64,000 bases of DNA from Pseudopyrenochaeta lycopersici (lineage: Eukaryota > Ascomycota > Dothideomycetes > Pleosporales > Pseudopyrenochaetaceae): contig NHZP01000022.1 in assembly GCA_003313425.1 (NCBI GenBank), positions 682,001 to 746,000 on the forward strand. Reading direction: 5' to 3'. The translations under genes and the position numbers were made by a program. Below are positions 36,401-46,968 of this stretch, piece by piece. How positions within the stretch are numbered: the first letter of the stretch is position 1; the number at the start of each line of letters is the position of its first letter. The notes beneath the pieces are model-generated. The model did no database searches. It was not told the DNA's origin and worked only from the letters and a program-made list of their open reading frames with translations.

Positions 36401-37750
36401 ATGTTGGCGTGCAGAAGCGGATCGACGCTGCGAACTCAACCGCTGTGCAGAACGTAGGTCCCTCAGAGTCATATTGCCAACGAATTGGAGGCGTCCTGAT
36501 GTATGTAGTCGAAGGATTGATCTTTGCTGGCACGTTTGGACCAATGGCGCGGCAAGAGAGGCTCGAGTTGACGAACATGTGTCGTCGTGCGAGTTGTTTG
36601 AGAAAACGGGCAGCTCTCTTATGTGTTACAGGGACTGGTCACAGTCTTGGTAGTACTACATGTCCAAGGACCTTTTTGCGTTACCAACAACTGGTTAATG
36701 AGATCTCTCAGCTGCTGGCTGGGGCGAGACGCCGACCGGAAAGAAGAACAATCAGACGAGGTGAGTCACAAGAATACAAAACTATGCAAGCCACGATCGG
36801 GCAACTGTATGACATCTTGATTTGGACAGCTCTCGGACATAGTTTGGCCGTGACTTGTGGTGGCTAGTTGCCTTGGTTGTGCCAGGCTTCAGAGATGGTG
36901 GGTGCTGATGGAGCATGGGCTGAAGGGGGGGGGGGGTCAAGGCGCTACCACTGTAGTGTCATTCTGGGTTCTATACTCGACATCCAGATATAGTGAGTCG
37001 AAAAATTCAAGAAGCAATTGAATTTAGAGATAAATACAGCGATCAGCATTCTCCACTCAAAATCCTTTATGCATCACACCGGACCCAGCGGCGCGCATGC
37101 AGCGCGGCGGGACCTTCAAACAGAATCGCAAGGAGGCTGCATGGAAGATGCTCAGCAACCACCACAAGTCTTTCCTCTGCATGCATGCATGCTGCATCGC
37201 TTATCTTCACGTATTGATGACTTGATAGTCCTCCGGTGAGTCCACGAGGCTCATGCATCCAGGAAGCCATCCTCGCCCTCGGTTCACGCAAGAAGGCGGC
37301 TCGTTTGCCTGCTTTCATGCATCTCTGCGCAGCCTGGTGGCTGTTCTCCGGTGAAAAGCACTCGCAACCAATGCAAAGATGAAGCTATCAAACGCCCTTG
37401 TTATTAGCCAATAGAGGGCCGTTTCATGTTTGTCCTGGTGTATGGACTAGGTGCAATGGCCTCCTTCCGAGGAGGGTCCTTGATCCCTCTTTGCCGCAGG
37501 ACCGCACTACCATCGCCGTGGGTGGGTGGTGTGAGTATGCTATCCATTATGAGACAACAAGAATATCCCAATCTATATCTTCTGTCGAGGTCCTCGTCTT
37601 TGCCTCAGTTACTCCATCACGCCCTGTCAGTCATCCACAACCTTTGCGTGCTGCTTCTACATACGATCATTGTCTGTAAGCTTCACGGGCCATCAAGTGT
37701 GTTCCTCTTGGTAATCCACTCACTGTGGATCATCACGTGCACTCATCAAA
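33453..37750. other. 4.3 kb intergenic region, no supported gene
   Basis: Longest gene-poor stretch of the window. It contains the LCB2 3' flank (pyrimidine-rich to about 34,000), a 12-base G run (36925-36936), and a cluster of ATGCAT palindromes (37069-37322) upstream of the Q/P-rich gene. A 199-codon open frame at 36268-36867 has no recognisable features. No transposon, tRNA or repeat array was seen. Confidence 0.5.
37069..37322. repeat. Cluster of ATGCAT palindromes
   Basis: ATGCAT begins at 37069, 37181, 37185, 37253 and 37317; the 37181/37185 pair overlaps in a GCATGCATGCATGC run. The cluster lies 430-680 bases upstream of the start of the next gene. Confidence 0.7.
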
Positions 37751-39943
37751 ATGAACCATCAGCTGCCCCCCCAGCATCAGGCCCAGCACAGTTCGCTACC
37801 CCAGCAACATCAAAACGTGAGCCAGCAACGGCAAGCTCCAAATGTACTACAGCAAATTCCGGGCCAAGGTCAACCAAAAGGAGTTCAAGGACAACAGCAG
37901 TTGCAGAATCCGTACGCTAGTTACGACCCACAACTTGCCCTATTCACTTTGGAGAAGCCCAAAAACGCCAAGACATGGGAGGATGTCGAGCCTGAGAAGC
38001 AACACATCAGCCTCCAGGATCTGCAGAATGAGCTCAACAAGTTCCGGCGAAACCGCGGGTCAGTCAAGCGCAATCTCAACGAGATCTCCTCAGCGAACTG
38101 CCGCAGACTCATTAATGAGCTCGTTGAGGATGAAACCAATGAGCTTCAGAAATTCAACAGGGCCCTCCAGTACAGAATTGCAAGCGTAGAGGTAGAGTGG
38201 CGCTCTATCAACCGCCGTGAACGACAGCTCAAGCGTGTACAAGTCATTTTAGAGACCGAACCCTCTGGCTTCCAGGAACTTCAGCCGATGAAGTCAGCAG
38301 CTGGTGGACCTAACAACTTTAATGCTGCACAGGATCCCAACAAAGCCATGAAGCAGAACAATATGGGCCAGAATCAGCAATTTCCAGGTCAAGCAATGAA
38401 CAATATGCAACCCCCTGGGCAACAGCAAAGAAATAACCAACAACATCAAGCCCAACACATGGCCCAGAGTCAACATCTAGAGCCTCCAATGCGGCCGCCT
38501 CCCCCTCCTGGCCAAGGCCAGATGCATGGAAATGGCAACCCGCCGCCACCGCCGCCACCTCCAGGTGGCGGCGGTGGTCAAGCAATGGTAGCTCCTCTGC
38601 CTCCACCTCCGGGAGGCCAGCATGGACCACCACACGGCATGCCACACCCACAAATACAAAACGTTACACCGCAAGGTAGAATGATGCCAGGTGCGTTCCC
38701 AGAGCAAAGGCCGATGTCAGCGCATGGCATGAGACATGGGCAGATACCACCTTTCGAAGCTGCTGATGCCGGATATCTAAAGGGTCAGAAATCGAAGCAC
38801 AAAACCCGTCGTGACTCCTCCTCCTCGTCATCTTCCTCCTCAGACAATGATTGGGAGTCTGAATCTGGCAGTTCAAGTTCAAACGTCATCCACGTTCGCC
38901 CTGTAGAGCATGGCGACTATGGTCTTATTGGTCGACGAGAACGTGGACGTTCGCAACACTCGTCCAAGTCAAGGAAATCGCGACGACATAGATCCGGGAG
39001 CAAAGTCAGGAGTCGTAGTCGAAGTCGCGCTCCTAGGATTGTGGACCCATACAACGAGAAGTCATCCCGAAGGCGGCGCACCTCCGACTTGGTCGATCGT
39101 CCGCCCATTGGAAAGTATAGTCCCACTTCATCCAAGCCCAACTCACCCCAATCCATTCATATTCACATGAACACCAACTCTACCGACGAGAGGTCTCGTG
39201 AGCATGAACAATTACGAGGCCGACGGTCCAGCCACAACTCGTCACCAACAGGCTTCTTTAGGGACAAGAGAAAGCTTGACAATGTCAATGCATCTCTCTC
39301 CATGTCCCGGGAGCCATCCTGGGACCGTGCAAGTGGCACTGCATCCTTCGGTGCATCGTCTGCACACACTGCAGAAGATTCTGTCTTTGACAAACCTCTA
39401 CGTCCCTCGCTATCCCGTGGTCACAGCCGCACCGAATCATACCCCCGTGTTCAGGATTCTTTTCATCATCCCCACCCCAGTCACATCTACGATGACGTTG
39501 ACCGGCGCCCAAAGGTCAGGTACCCGCCTGCCGATGACTATCCACATAGCACACGGGTTCGTGACTCATTCTTCAACGAGCCTACCTATGGCGGTCGCCC
39601 CAGCATGCCGCGCCGTCACAATAGCGTACAGATCACCTCTGGCAACCCGTTTGTCAATGAGCACTACCCTTCAAAGCCAACACGCACCATGTCCTATACC
39701 CCAGGGATGATGGAGCCTGCCTACACGTATCCTCAACAGCGATACATCACGGATCGTGCGGACCCAGAAGGACGGTACGATCTGCATGAAATTGCCAATG
39801 CCATTGAGCATATGAAAGAAAGTCGACGGGCGCCTCTCCACAGGACGGGTGGTGAGAGGAGGAACTCGCCAATGTATAGTGGGGATGAATGGGATATGAG
39901 ACTTCCCTCAGCTCGAGGCAGATCATATGGAGGCTACAACTAA
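37751..39943 (+). CDS. Low-complexity Q/P-rich protein with a coiled-coil core and RS-like region, function unknown
   Basis: Single exon of 730 residues. The first 60 residues are Gln-rich; residues about 75-180 form the only well-structured part, highly charged and probably coiled-coil (LQDLQNELNKFRRNRGSVKR, then LINELVEDETNELQKFNRAL). Next come a Gln/Asn/Met-rich tract, poly-Pro/Gly runs (about 245-290), a poly-Ser stretch after KTRRDSS (about 357-380), and Arg/Ser-dipeptide sequence (SKSRKSRRHRSGSKVRSRSRSR, here about 400-430) before a Ser/Arg/Tyr-rich C-terminus ending YGGYN. This composition is typical of nuclear RNA- or chromatin-associated or phase-separating proteins, but no named domain is visible and I do not assign a function. 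Confidence 0.75.
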   Translation: MNHQLPPQHQAQHSSLPQQHQNVSQQRQAPNVLQQIPGQGQPKGVQGQQQLQNPYASYDPQLALFTLEKPKNAKTWEDVEPEKQHISLQDLQNELNKFRRNRGSVKRNLNEISSANCRRLINELVEDETNELQKFNRALQYRIASVEVEWRSINRRERQLKRVQVILETEPSGFQELQPMKSAAGGPNNFNAAQDPNKAMKQNNMGQNQQFPGQAMNNMQPPGQQQRNNQQHQAQHMAQSQHLEPPMRPPPPPGQGQMHGNGNPPPPPPPPGGGGGQAMVAPLPPPPGGQHGPPHGMPHPQIQNVTPQGRMMPGAFPEQRPMSAHGMRHGQIPPFEAADAGYLKGQKSKHKTRRDSSSSSSSSSDNDWESESGSSSSNVIHVRPVEHGDYGLIGRRERGRSQHSSKSRKSRRHRSGSKVRSRSRSRAPRIVDPYNEKSSRRRRTSDLVDRPPIGKYSPTSSKPNSPQSIHIHMNTNSTDERSREHEQLRGRRSSHNSSPTGFFRDKRKLDNVNASLSMSREPSWDRASGTASFGASSAHTAEDSVFDKPLRPSLSRGHSRTESYPRVQDSFHHPHPSHIYDDVDRRPKVRYPPADDYPHSTRVRDSFFNEPTYGGRPSMPRRHNSVQITSGNPFVNEHYPSKPTRTMSYTPGMMEPAYTYPQQRYITDRADPEGRYDLHEIANAIEHMKESRRAPLHRTGGERRNSPMYSGDEWDMRLPSARGRSYGGYN

Positions 39944-41157
39944 GTTCACTCACTTTTGCCATTTCTCTAGGCTGGGTGTTTGTGGTTTTGGAGTGGATTG
40001 GCGTCTACAATTTGGGGCTGTGTTGTCGCCATGAGTTTCCGTTCTCCAAAATGTTCTACTCTGTTGTCATATCGATTCCTGGGTTCCAAGACACCACTGT
40101 GCCGAGACGCACTCTCTTTTTAGGCATCTCACCCCTTTTCTTGATAAATGTTGAAGTTACGATTAGACATGTCGCATTTCTTTACACATTTATCCTTGGA
40201 AATCTAGCTTAGAGCCAAAAAAAAACCAGCAACATTAGTCATGATAATCATGATAATCATGATTCTGATTACGGCATCTGAACCTAATTTGGTTTTGCAA
40301 TCCTGTTCTGCTGAAGTTCTCTGTATATTATTCGGTCCTGGCGTACGACGACCAAGGATTCTATTTTAGTTATGCCTTTAATTGTTCCACGACTCCCAGG
40401 CTTTCCGCAGAGTCTGTATAGAAAAGTCAGGGGAGATATAGACTCTTCTCCTGCGCTTAATAAGGTGTGCTATTAATTGTTGGATATATAGCCTTTTGTA
40501 TACTATTAAAAGCTCCTAGGAAAGTCACTTTCCAGTACAACGCGTAACAGTGATGCAGGTTCGAGACCCTCCCCTAAAAACTAATTCAATGCGCATGCTT
40601 CTGGCCCTGAATATCTTAAAAGCGTACTGCTATCGTGTTCTGTAATATAAATATTCATCTAATTCTCTGTCAATTGCAATTTTGTAGATGGCTAAGAGCA
40701 CCAGGGTGCAAAGTTCATACAGTTCTAAATGCTCGACATCATGAAGGGTGTTGTACTTTCTTTATCTATGCAATATGGTCCTCGAGAGAAAGCACTGGAC
40801 AATAACAATCATTGAATGTTACTTGATAAAATACAATGTTTCATTACATGGGAGAGATGACATATATCGTGCTCCAAATGACTAGCATCACCTATTCCTT
40901 TCGATATTTCAACAATACAAATACAGGCCTATCAGACAGGAATAAGGTAGGGTGTGGCAGTCACGTAGAAAACTATCCCAATAAGTGGAACGAAGAATTT
41001 TAAAGATACAAGTGTAAGATTGATAAGGAGCAAAACGCGAAGAAATCTAAGACAAAGCCTAATAAAAACTCCATATAATGCGATAGGGTGAGTGCGAATG
41101 AAGGGTAAAATGCAAAAATGCCACATACAAGACGTGACGCATACTCAAGGTGTACAA
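39944..41157. other. AT-rich intergenic stretch, possibly a decayed repeat
   Basis: Between convergent genes. A short ATGATAATC tandem lies near 40240-40260. From about 40,370 to 40,900 the sequence is AT-rich with TA-rich words (TTAATAAGGTG, ATATATAGCC, TACTATTAAAAGCTCCTAG) that recall repeats eroded by repeat-induced point mutation. A tRNA B-box-like GGTTCGAGACC lies at about 40558, but no cloverleaf could be drawn. No gene recognised. Confidence 0.45.
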
Positions 41158-42851
41158 TCATCTCAACTGGCCCTCCAATGTATTTCGCCTACTAGGCATC
41201 CTTGGATCTCTCTTTCCCATAGTGACCTCAAGCGCCTGAATTAAGCCTCTCTCATCGTACCTTACGAAATTCTCTCCCTCATTCTTCCGACCATACACTC
41301 GAATGGCCTCGATGCCTGCACTCTTGAGCTCTTCTTTGTCCACAGCTGGCGTGCCCGGTCCCTGGAGGTGGATGACATGGGTTACATAGCTTTTGTACTT
41401 GGTCGTGTCCAAGGGCCCAAATATGCCCTTCGATTCCTCGCAGGCTTTAGCAATTGCTGCAACAAAGTCGAGTGCTGTGAAGGGGTTGGAGGAGGGCCCG
41501 GTTTCACGGTCTATTGTTGAGTTTAAAATGAGTATCTTGTACCGGATCAAGGGGTTGCAGATGGCTTCGCCGACACCTTTGAGAACAAGTGAAGGGATGA
41601 TGGAAGTGTAGAGTGAACCAATGCTGTATATCACCGTTTGTGCTTCGACTAAAGCGCTGAGCACCATCGGGTTTGCAGCGATACGGATTTCTTGGCCATA
41701 AGGATTGATGTACCAGAGCCTTTCAATTCTGCCTGGCAACTCCTCTTCGTCAGATTTGGAAAAGGTAATGTACTGTTTCCGAAGTGTAGGCAAGGAGCCA
41801 GGCAGATTGGCATCTTCGATGCGATCGTGGTGCTCAGTTTCGTCAGTTTCTGAAGGTGCACCTCCAGACTCGAGGGCAGTTGATTTTGAAGGGTGAGAAA
41901 TGGAGTTCTGGCCTGTAATGACATCGCCGTTCGTGAGCCCAACGGAGATGTGATGTGTGAAATTTGTGTTGATTGCTGGGAGAACGGATGTGTGGCTGGG
42001 CACTGAACAGATGCTGGAGAGAAGGTAGATGGCAGATTCGAAAGAGCCGGTGAAAAGTCGAGCTCTGTAGTGGTCAGCGCATTGAGTCAAAGATGGTAAT
42101 GGGTCATGAGTTTGACGGTCATGAATGTCAAAAACGGTGGAAAAGGGCGCGGCGAATCTAGTGAAGCCTAAAGCCTAAAGCACAGGTTGCACATACCCAG
42201 TTAAGAACAGATTCCCAATACTAGCCCCAGAGTAATCAAAAGTCGAACTTGGTCTGCGCCGCTTCACAACTTCAAAGGCGACAAGGTTGAGAATCGACCG
42301 GATGAGCTCTTTCTTTGCGGTTGAGATGTTCAGCCAGAGTGCATGCTCTGCCTCCACAATCTGGAGCCACTCTTGTCGTGCCTCAGTGCGCTCTTTGGGC
42401 AATCGGTGATTGAAGAAAGCCTTGATAGCTGCCTTTTCACTCTCATCGTTATCGGGGTCATCGGGGATGAGCCGGACGAGACGACCTGAGGGGATTGATT
42501 TAGGATTTGGAAAATTTGCTGGAAAATGGAGACTTACTTCGCACATCACCAATGCCTGTTGGGAATGAGTTTTTTTGATCTGAAAAGGTTGGAGGTGTGC
42601 ATACCTGGCCCACCGAAGACCCGTATCAGCTCAGACGAGCTTCCGCCGTTGTCACTGATAGGAATAACGTAACTCAATGGGCACTTCTTATTCTCCCTCA
42701 CAGTCTTGAATACATCGACCAGGTTATTAGCAGCACTGCCGCCAGAGAAAACAACAATTCCTTGTGTTCTTAAGCTGCTGTTGCTCATCTGAAGCGTTGG
42801 TGTCGATGTACCGCTGTTGAGCGTGAAAAAGGCCTCGGGACCGGAAGACAT
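41158..42851 (-). CDS. CofD/YvcK-like (UPF0052 family) protein
   Basis: Fungal member of the CofD/YvcK nucleotide-binding superfamily. Exons, in coding order: 42851-42605, 42555-42538 (an 18-base exon), 42485-42197, 42064-41158; all joins keep frame, 486 residues. Seen: Gly-rich N-terminal motif IVVFSGGSAANNLVDVF, IPISDNGGSSSELIRVFGGPGIGDVR across two splices, and SIGNLFLTGARLFTGSFESAI across the third, followed by VLPAINTNFTHHISVGLTNGDVITGQ. CofD itself makes coenzyme F420 precursors in archaea and actinobacteria, and YvcK controls carbon partitioning in bacteria; fungi are not known to make F420, so the eukaryotic role is open. The codon for MSSGP at 42851 is the first ATG in frame. Confidence 0.88.
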
Positions 42852-43387
42852 GATGACGTTGGGTGAGTGTTGAAGCAAGGGATACTGACCATGAAGGTCT
42901 CAATAGGATTATATATCAAGACATGGTGTTGGTGACAGAGTGTCAAGTTAAGATGATGGCGACGTACGTCTTTCACAAGCTCAAAATAGCGAGGCCAAAA
43001 TCCTGCACTAAGCCTTCCTAATCCATAGGGTAGCATGCGACCTCTATCACGCGCATCTAGATTAGGCAATATCTCGCACTTTTTGCTTGAAATCACGAAA
43101 ACAGATAGGCGATTGTAAGCTACTTTTTTTACTTTGTAGATGATTTTTTACTGCGGGGTTTGTACAGAGTGAGTCCCCAGCTCAAGTGGTACGTAGAGAA
43201 CTAAATCAGCGACGCCTCGTTCCCAACTCGCCCACTTCCTCTCCGCCTGATTTCATCTTCAGCTTGCAAATGGTTTGGCAGGACCAGCTCAAATGTTAAA
43301 GTCATCATTCGCGCGCATGACCCTAAGAAACGGGTCGTTGACTGTGCACTACTCAACGGGTGGTCGGTCATCCTTCCCCCAATTCCC
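42852..43387. other. Intergenic region
   Basis: Promoter side of the CofD-like gene and 3' flank of the small membrane-protein gene. An antisense open frame here has no features. Confidence 0.5.
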
Positions 43388-43712
43388 CTATGAGGCTTCG
43401 GCCGCAGCCTCCTCGCGTTCCTTTCTCCGTGCTCGCTTCTCGAGTAGCTGGTCTCGTCGGTCGGCCAGGAGTTTGAACTGTCGCTGCTCGACACCCGTGA
43501 GCCAGTAGCCAAAGCTGCCGCCAATGCCGGCATAGACGGGGTAGACCCAAAGAGACTGCTTGTTGAAGAGCGGGCGCATCTCAATGCCGAGTTGCCATAG
43601 TCGCGCAGCGATGCCTGTCATGAGCAGTCGTCGTTAGCGGGAAGCTCAATGGGCTGGTAGAGACGGTGAGAGATTTACCGAGCCCGCTCCAGAACAGGAC
43701 CTTGTGAACCAT
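43388..43712 (-). CDS. Small two-helix membrane protein, possibly a complex I accessory subunit
   Basis: Exons 43712-43679 and 43614-43388 join in frame (GTAAAT..CAG) into 86 residues. Two hydrophobic segments, VLFWSGLGIAARLWQLGI (about 5-22) and LWVYPVYAGIGGSFGYWL (about 34-51), are followed by a very basic/acidic coiled tail (LLADRRDQLLEKRARRKERE). Size, topology and tail resemble small accessory subunits of mitochondrial complex I such as the NUXM/NDUFC2 group; this is a recollection-based guess. It is divergent from the Shg1-type gene over 417 bases. The exon structure is well supported, the function is not. Confidence 0.7.
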
Positions 43713-44129
43713 TGTGGCCTGGGGTGTCTGTGTGCGTAATCGTAACCGTACGGGAGAACTGCGTTTGCAGAGGTGCAGGTGTTGCAACTGGGCGCTGCGG
43801 TGTCGTGAGGTCGCGTTCCAAGTCGTTGTGCCGGAACGGGACCTGAATTGACGAAGCTCTCGACCGCCAAGGCCGTCTCCCGCGGATGCGGAACCGACGC
43901 CCGACCTGATGCCAAAACTAATTGTCTACAGCGGCCACGCCCCATGCAGTTCCCGTCACTCGCTTGCGCAGAGTGAACTGTCGCAGCGGCTCTTAGAGTC
44001 CTCCTCTGCCATTCGTTGCCGCTCGACCTGCTCCACACCTGCGCATCCCCGTCCCCTGCATGAACGGCCTGCAACTCGCAGTCGACAACTTCGCACCGCA
44101 ACGACTGCTCACACCCACGCCTCTCATCC
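43713..44129. promoter_or_regulatory. Divergent promoter between the small membrane-protein gene and the Shg1-type gene
   Basis: A 417-base interval between opposite start codons. No specific element identified. Confidence 0.5.
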
Positions 44130-46364
44130 ATGGCCGACGTCAGCCGCAAGCGCGCGCTTGATGGCGATGCGTCTGGACCTACGCGTAAGAAGCTACGGCC
44201 CTCGGAACTCCCGCTTTCCCAGACGAAGCGATCGGCCATTGATGGTCTCGTGCACACGTTCCGCAAGAAGGGCCAGTATGACAGCATTCGCAGAGAGCTG
44301 ATGGCCCAGTATGCAGAAGGCGTTCGTTGCATGTCCCAAGCACAGTGTACCCCACGAAACTGACCAATTGCCATGTAGCCACCCAAGGACGACCTGGTCG
44401 CCGCGCTCAAGGAACTGGTTGACCGCGAGACTGACCGAAACCCGTCCCTCCTGTCCAAAGACCCCCGCCTGGCAACCACTCTCATCGAAGGCGCGGGTGA
44501 GCGTAGCGACATATACGGCAACATCATGAACACGGTCAACAGCCTGCTGGACGAATTACTCGAAAAGCAAGGCTTGCCCAAGATGCGGGAGTACCGGATC
44601 CAGGAGATCGGCGAGGAAGCTGCCGCCGAGGAAGAGAAGCGAGGGAGCAAGAGAGAGGAGGAGTGGGCACAGGAGGCAGATGCACGCAGACAGAAGCGTG
44701 AATCGGCACGAGAAAAGGAGCGCGAGAAAGAGCGCGAGAAGGAGCGAGAAGAGAGAGCGAAACGGGACGAGCGTAAGCGTCGCGAGCGAGAAGAAGACGA
44801 GGCACGTGAAAAAGCTCGCAAAGAAGAGAAGGAACGGAGACGGAAAGAGCGCGAAGAGCGCGAGCGAGAAGAAGATGAGCGCCGACGCCGTGACAGAGAG
44901 CGCGTTGAGAAGGAGCGGGAGGAGGAACGCTTGCGCATAAAGAAGGAGAGAGAGGAGCATGAGAAGAGCCGCGAAGCCCGTCTCAAGAAGATCCGTGAAG
45001 AAGACGCAGCACGAGAGCGGCGCATCCAGGAAGAGCTCGATCGAGACCGCGGGGGTCGTCATCGAGGCAGTCGTGCTCGTAGCAGGACTCCGGACCGTGA
45101 CAGAGACCGCCGCGGTCGGGACAGGAGCAGAAGCCGGCGCCGGAGCAGGAGCAGGAGCAGGAGCAGGGGCAGGAGTAGGAGTAGAACGCGGTCAAGGGAT
45201 CGCAAGAAGCCAGTCAGACCCGAAGATATCAAAGTGGATGATGATCTGGCACTTCAATTGCTTCTACAGGAAAGCGAGCAGATGAAAAAGTCTCGGCAGC
45301 GACCTGCCCTTGAAAGATCCGAATCGCTGGAGCCTCCAATGCGCAAAGCGCAGCCACCCAAATCACTTGTCCCACGAGATCCAATTACTAGCAGGCTCTC
45401 GAAGCTCGACAGCAAACCCGCGTCACCTGCACTCAGCTCTACAAGCAAAGAGCCCTTGACACCCGCCGCAGCAACAAAGGACGAAGACACACCCATGGAG
45501 GATGCGCCGCCATTGGACAAGTCTGGCGGAACGCCTGTCAAGTCTCGATGGGACCGACCGCCTGGCTTGCCGTCCAAAACCGACAAGTCGCGCGGCCGCT
45601 CTCGGTCGCGTAGCGTTGCTCGTAGTGTTAGCATCAGGAGACGAAGTAGGACTCGCTCACCGTCACGCGGAAGTCGCTACGACAGGCGCGCTTCACGCAT
45701 CGAAGATGATCGCAGGCCTCGACGAGATGATGACAGCCACTCGTACAGGCCCCGCGCCGATAGTAGACGACGTGATCGAGGAGATCGAGACGATAGGCGG
45801 CGTGGCAGCCGAAGTCGTTCGCGGGACCGCCGCAGATCGCGCTACGGCACCCGCAGTCCTTCACCAGCCCGAGAGGAGCGACGCAGAGATCGCTCCCGGT
45901 CCCGTTCTCGTGGCAGCCGCCGTGTTCGCTCTCGCTCCCCACCACCACGCCGTCGTCATCGCTCACGATCTAGAAGTCCCGATAACATTGACAGATACGT
46001 ACCAGGTGGCGGCGGCAGTGGTGGCGGCGCTCGCAAACGCGATGATAGCCGTGATCGAAAGCGCGATGATAGTCGACCTCGCAAGCGTGATGATAGTCGG
46101 GACCGTGTGAGGAGCTATAGATCCAGGGACTATGATCGTTGGGATGGCGGGAGGGACAGGGGAACCCGACGCCAGGAGAGCGATTGCTATCAGCCTGGTG
46201 GCGGGACTTCTGCTAGCGACTCTAAAGACCAGGATCGAGACAGGAAAGCGAGGGACAGGAGCAGGAGTCGAAGTCGCAGCCGGGATAGAGGCAGAGACGA
46301 CAGAGATAGGAGGAGACGTGCACGCAGCCGGACGAGGAGCCGAAGCCGTAGTCGACGCCGGTGA
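44130..46364 (+). CDS. COMPASS/Set1C subunit Shg1-type protein with extended charged and RS-rich tail
   Basis: Exons 44130-44321 and 44379-46364 (donor GTTCGT, acceptor TAG, in frame), 725 residues. The N-terminal part (about residues 33-130) matches the BOD1/SHG1 domain: LVHTFRKKGQYDSIRRELMA, then DDLVAALKELVDRETDRNPSLL and IYGNIMNTVNSLLDELL. Yeast Shg1 is a subunit of the Set1 complex that methylates histone H3 K4. After this comes an approximately 190-residue E/K/R helix (EKEREKEREKERE-type repeats), an RS domain (about 240-285), a folded-looking linker with LALQLLLQESEQMKK, and a second long RS region with three KRDDSR repeats near the end. The size is far above yeast Shg1 (about 140 residues). 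It lies directly upstream of, and in tandem with, DOT1. Confidence 0.85.
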
Positions 46365-46968
46365 GCCATAGACGGCGATTTTGACTTCAAATGGTGTATT
46401 ATTACTTGTACGCTTTGCTTTTATTATACTACGACAAGAGAGAATACATTCACGTCGGACGGCTTGGGGTATCAGACCCAGCCCTATAGACTTAGTAGGT
46501 TCTTAATGAACATTTCAAATCAGTCAAGGATTATTCGCAGGCGAAACAGCGGTACGATTGAGCTGTCTACCGCCACAGTTGCGGCAACGCCAGCTCTTCT
46601 TCTAGCTCATCTCTTTCTTGCAAGAGCTTCTTTACTACGCGTACGACATGACGAACGAGCGAGGTTGATGGCAACGTCAAACGCAGGGCCCAGGGCGCCT
46701 GCCCGCCAAGCTTCACGCGAGACAATCCCTGCATCGGCCTGCAGTGGCGGCGAATGGCCTGCAGGCTTCGGGAAAGCGCAGTCACGACTTCCTCGATTGC
46801 GCGTGCGACTGCCCCGTATTGGCTGACGGGACTGCTGCCTTCCTCGCGACTGTCTTTCCCTCCGCCGCCGGTTGCACTCACTGATACACTCCCTCACCTG
46901 CACCTGCCCCTTGTAGTCTCCACCAGCCTGCGCACACACGGCCTCGCACACCGACTTTCGACAGCGCC
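46365..46968. other. Intergenic region between the Shg1-type gene and DOT1
   Basis: About 600 bases holding the 3' end of the first gene and the promoter of DOT1. No further gene seen. Confidence 0.55.

Noticed and set aside
36268..36867. 199-codon open frame in the 4.3 kb gene-poor region
   Set aside because: No domain, signal peptide, membrane pattern or recognisable composition, and no splice partner; could be chance, although its length keeps it a weak candidate.
40540..40590. tRNA-like B box GGTTCGAGACC
   Set aside because: The T-arm does not pair well and no acceptor or anticodon stem could be drawn, so a functional tRNA is unlikely.
43909..45062. Long open frames antisense to the Shg1-type gene
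   Set aside because: Mirror of the RS/ER-rich coding sequence; the repeated codons keep opposite frames open and the predicted proteins are low-complexity shadows.
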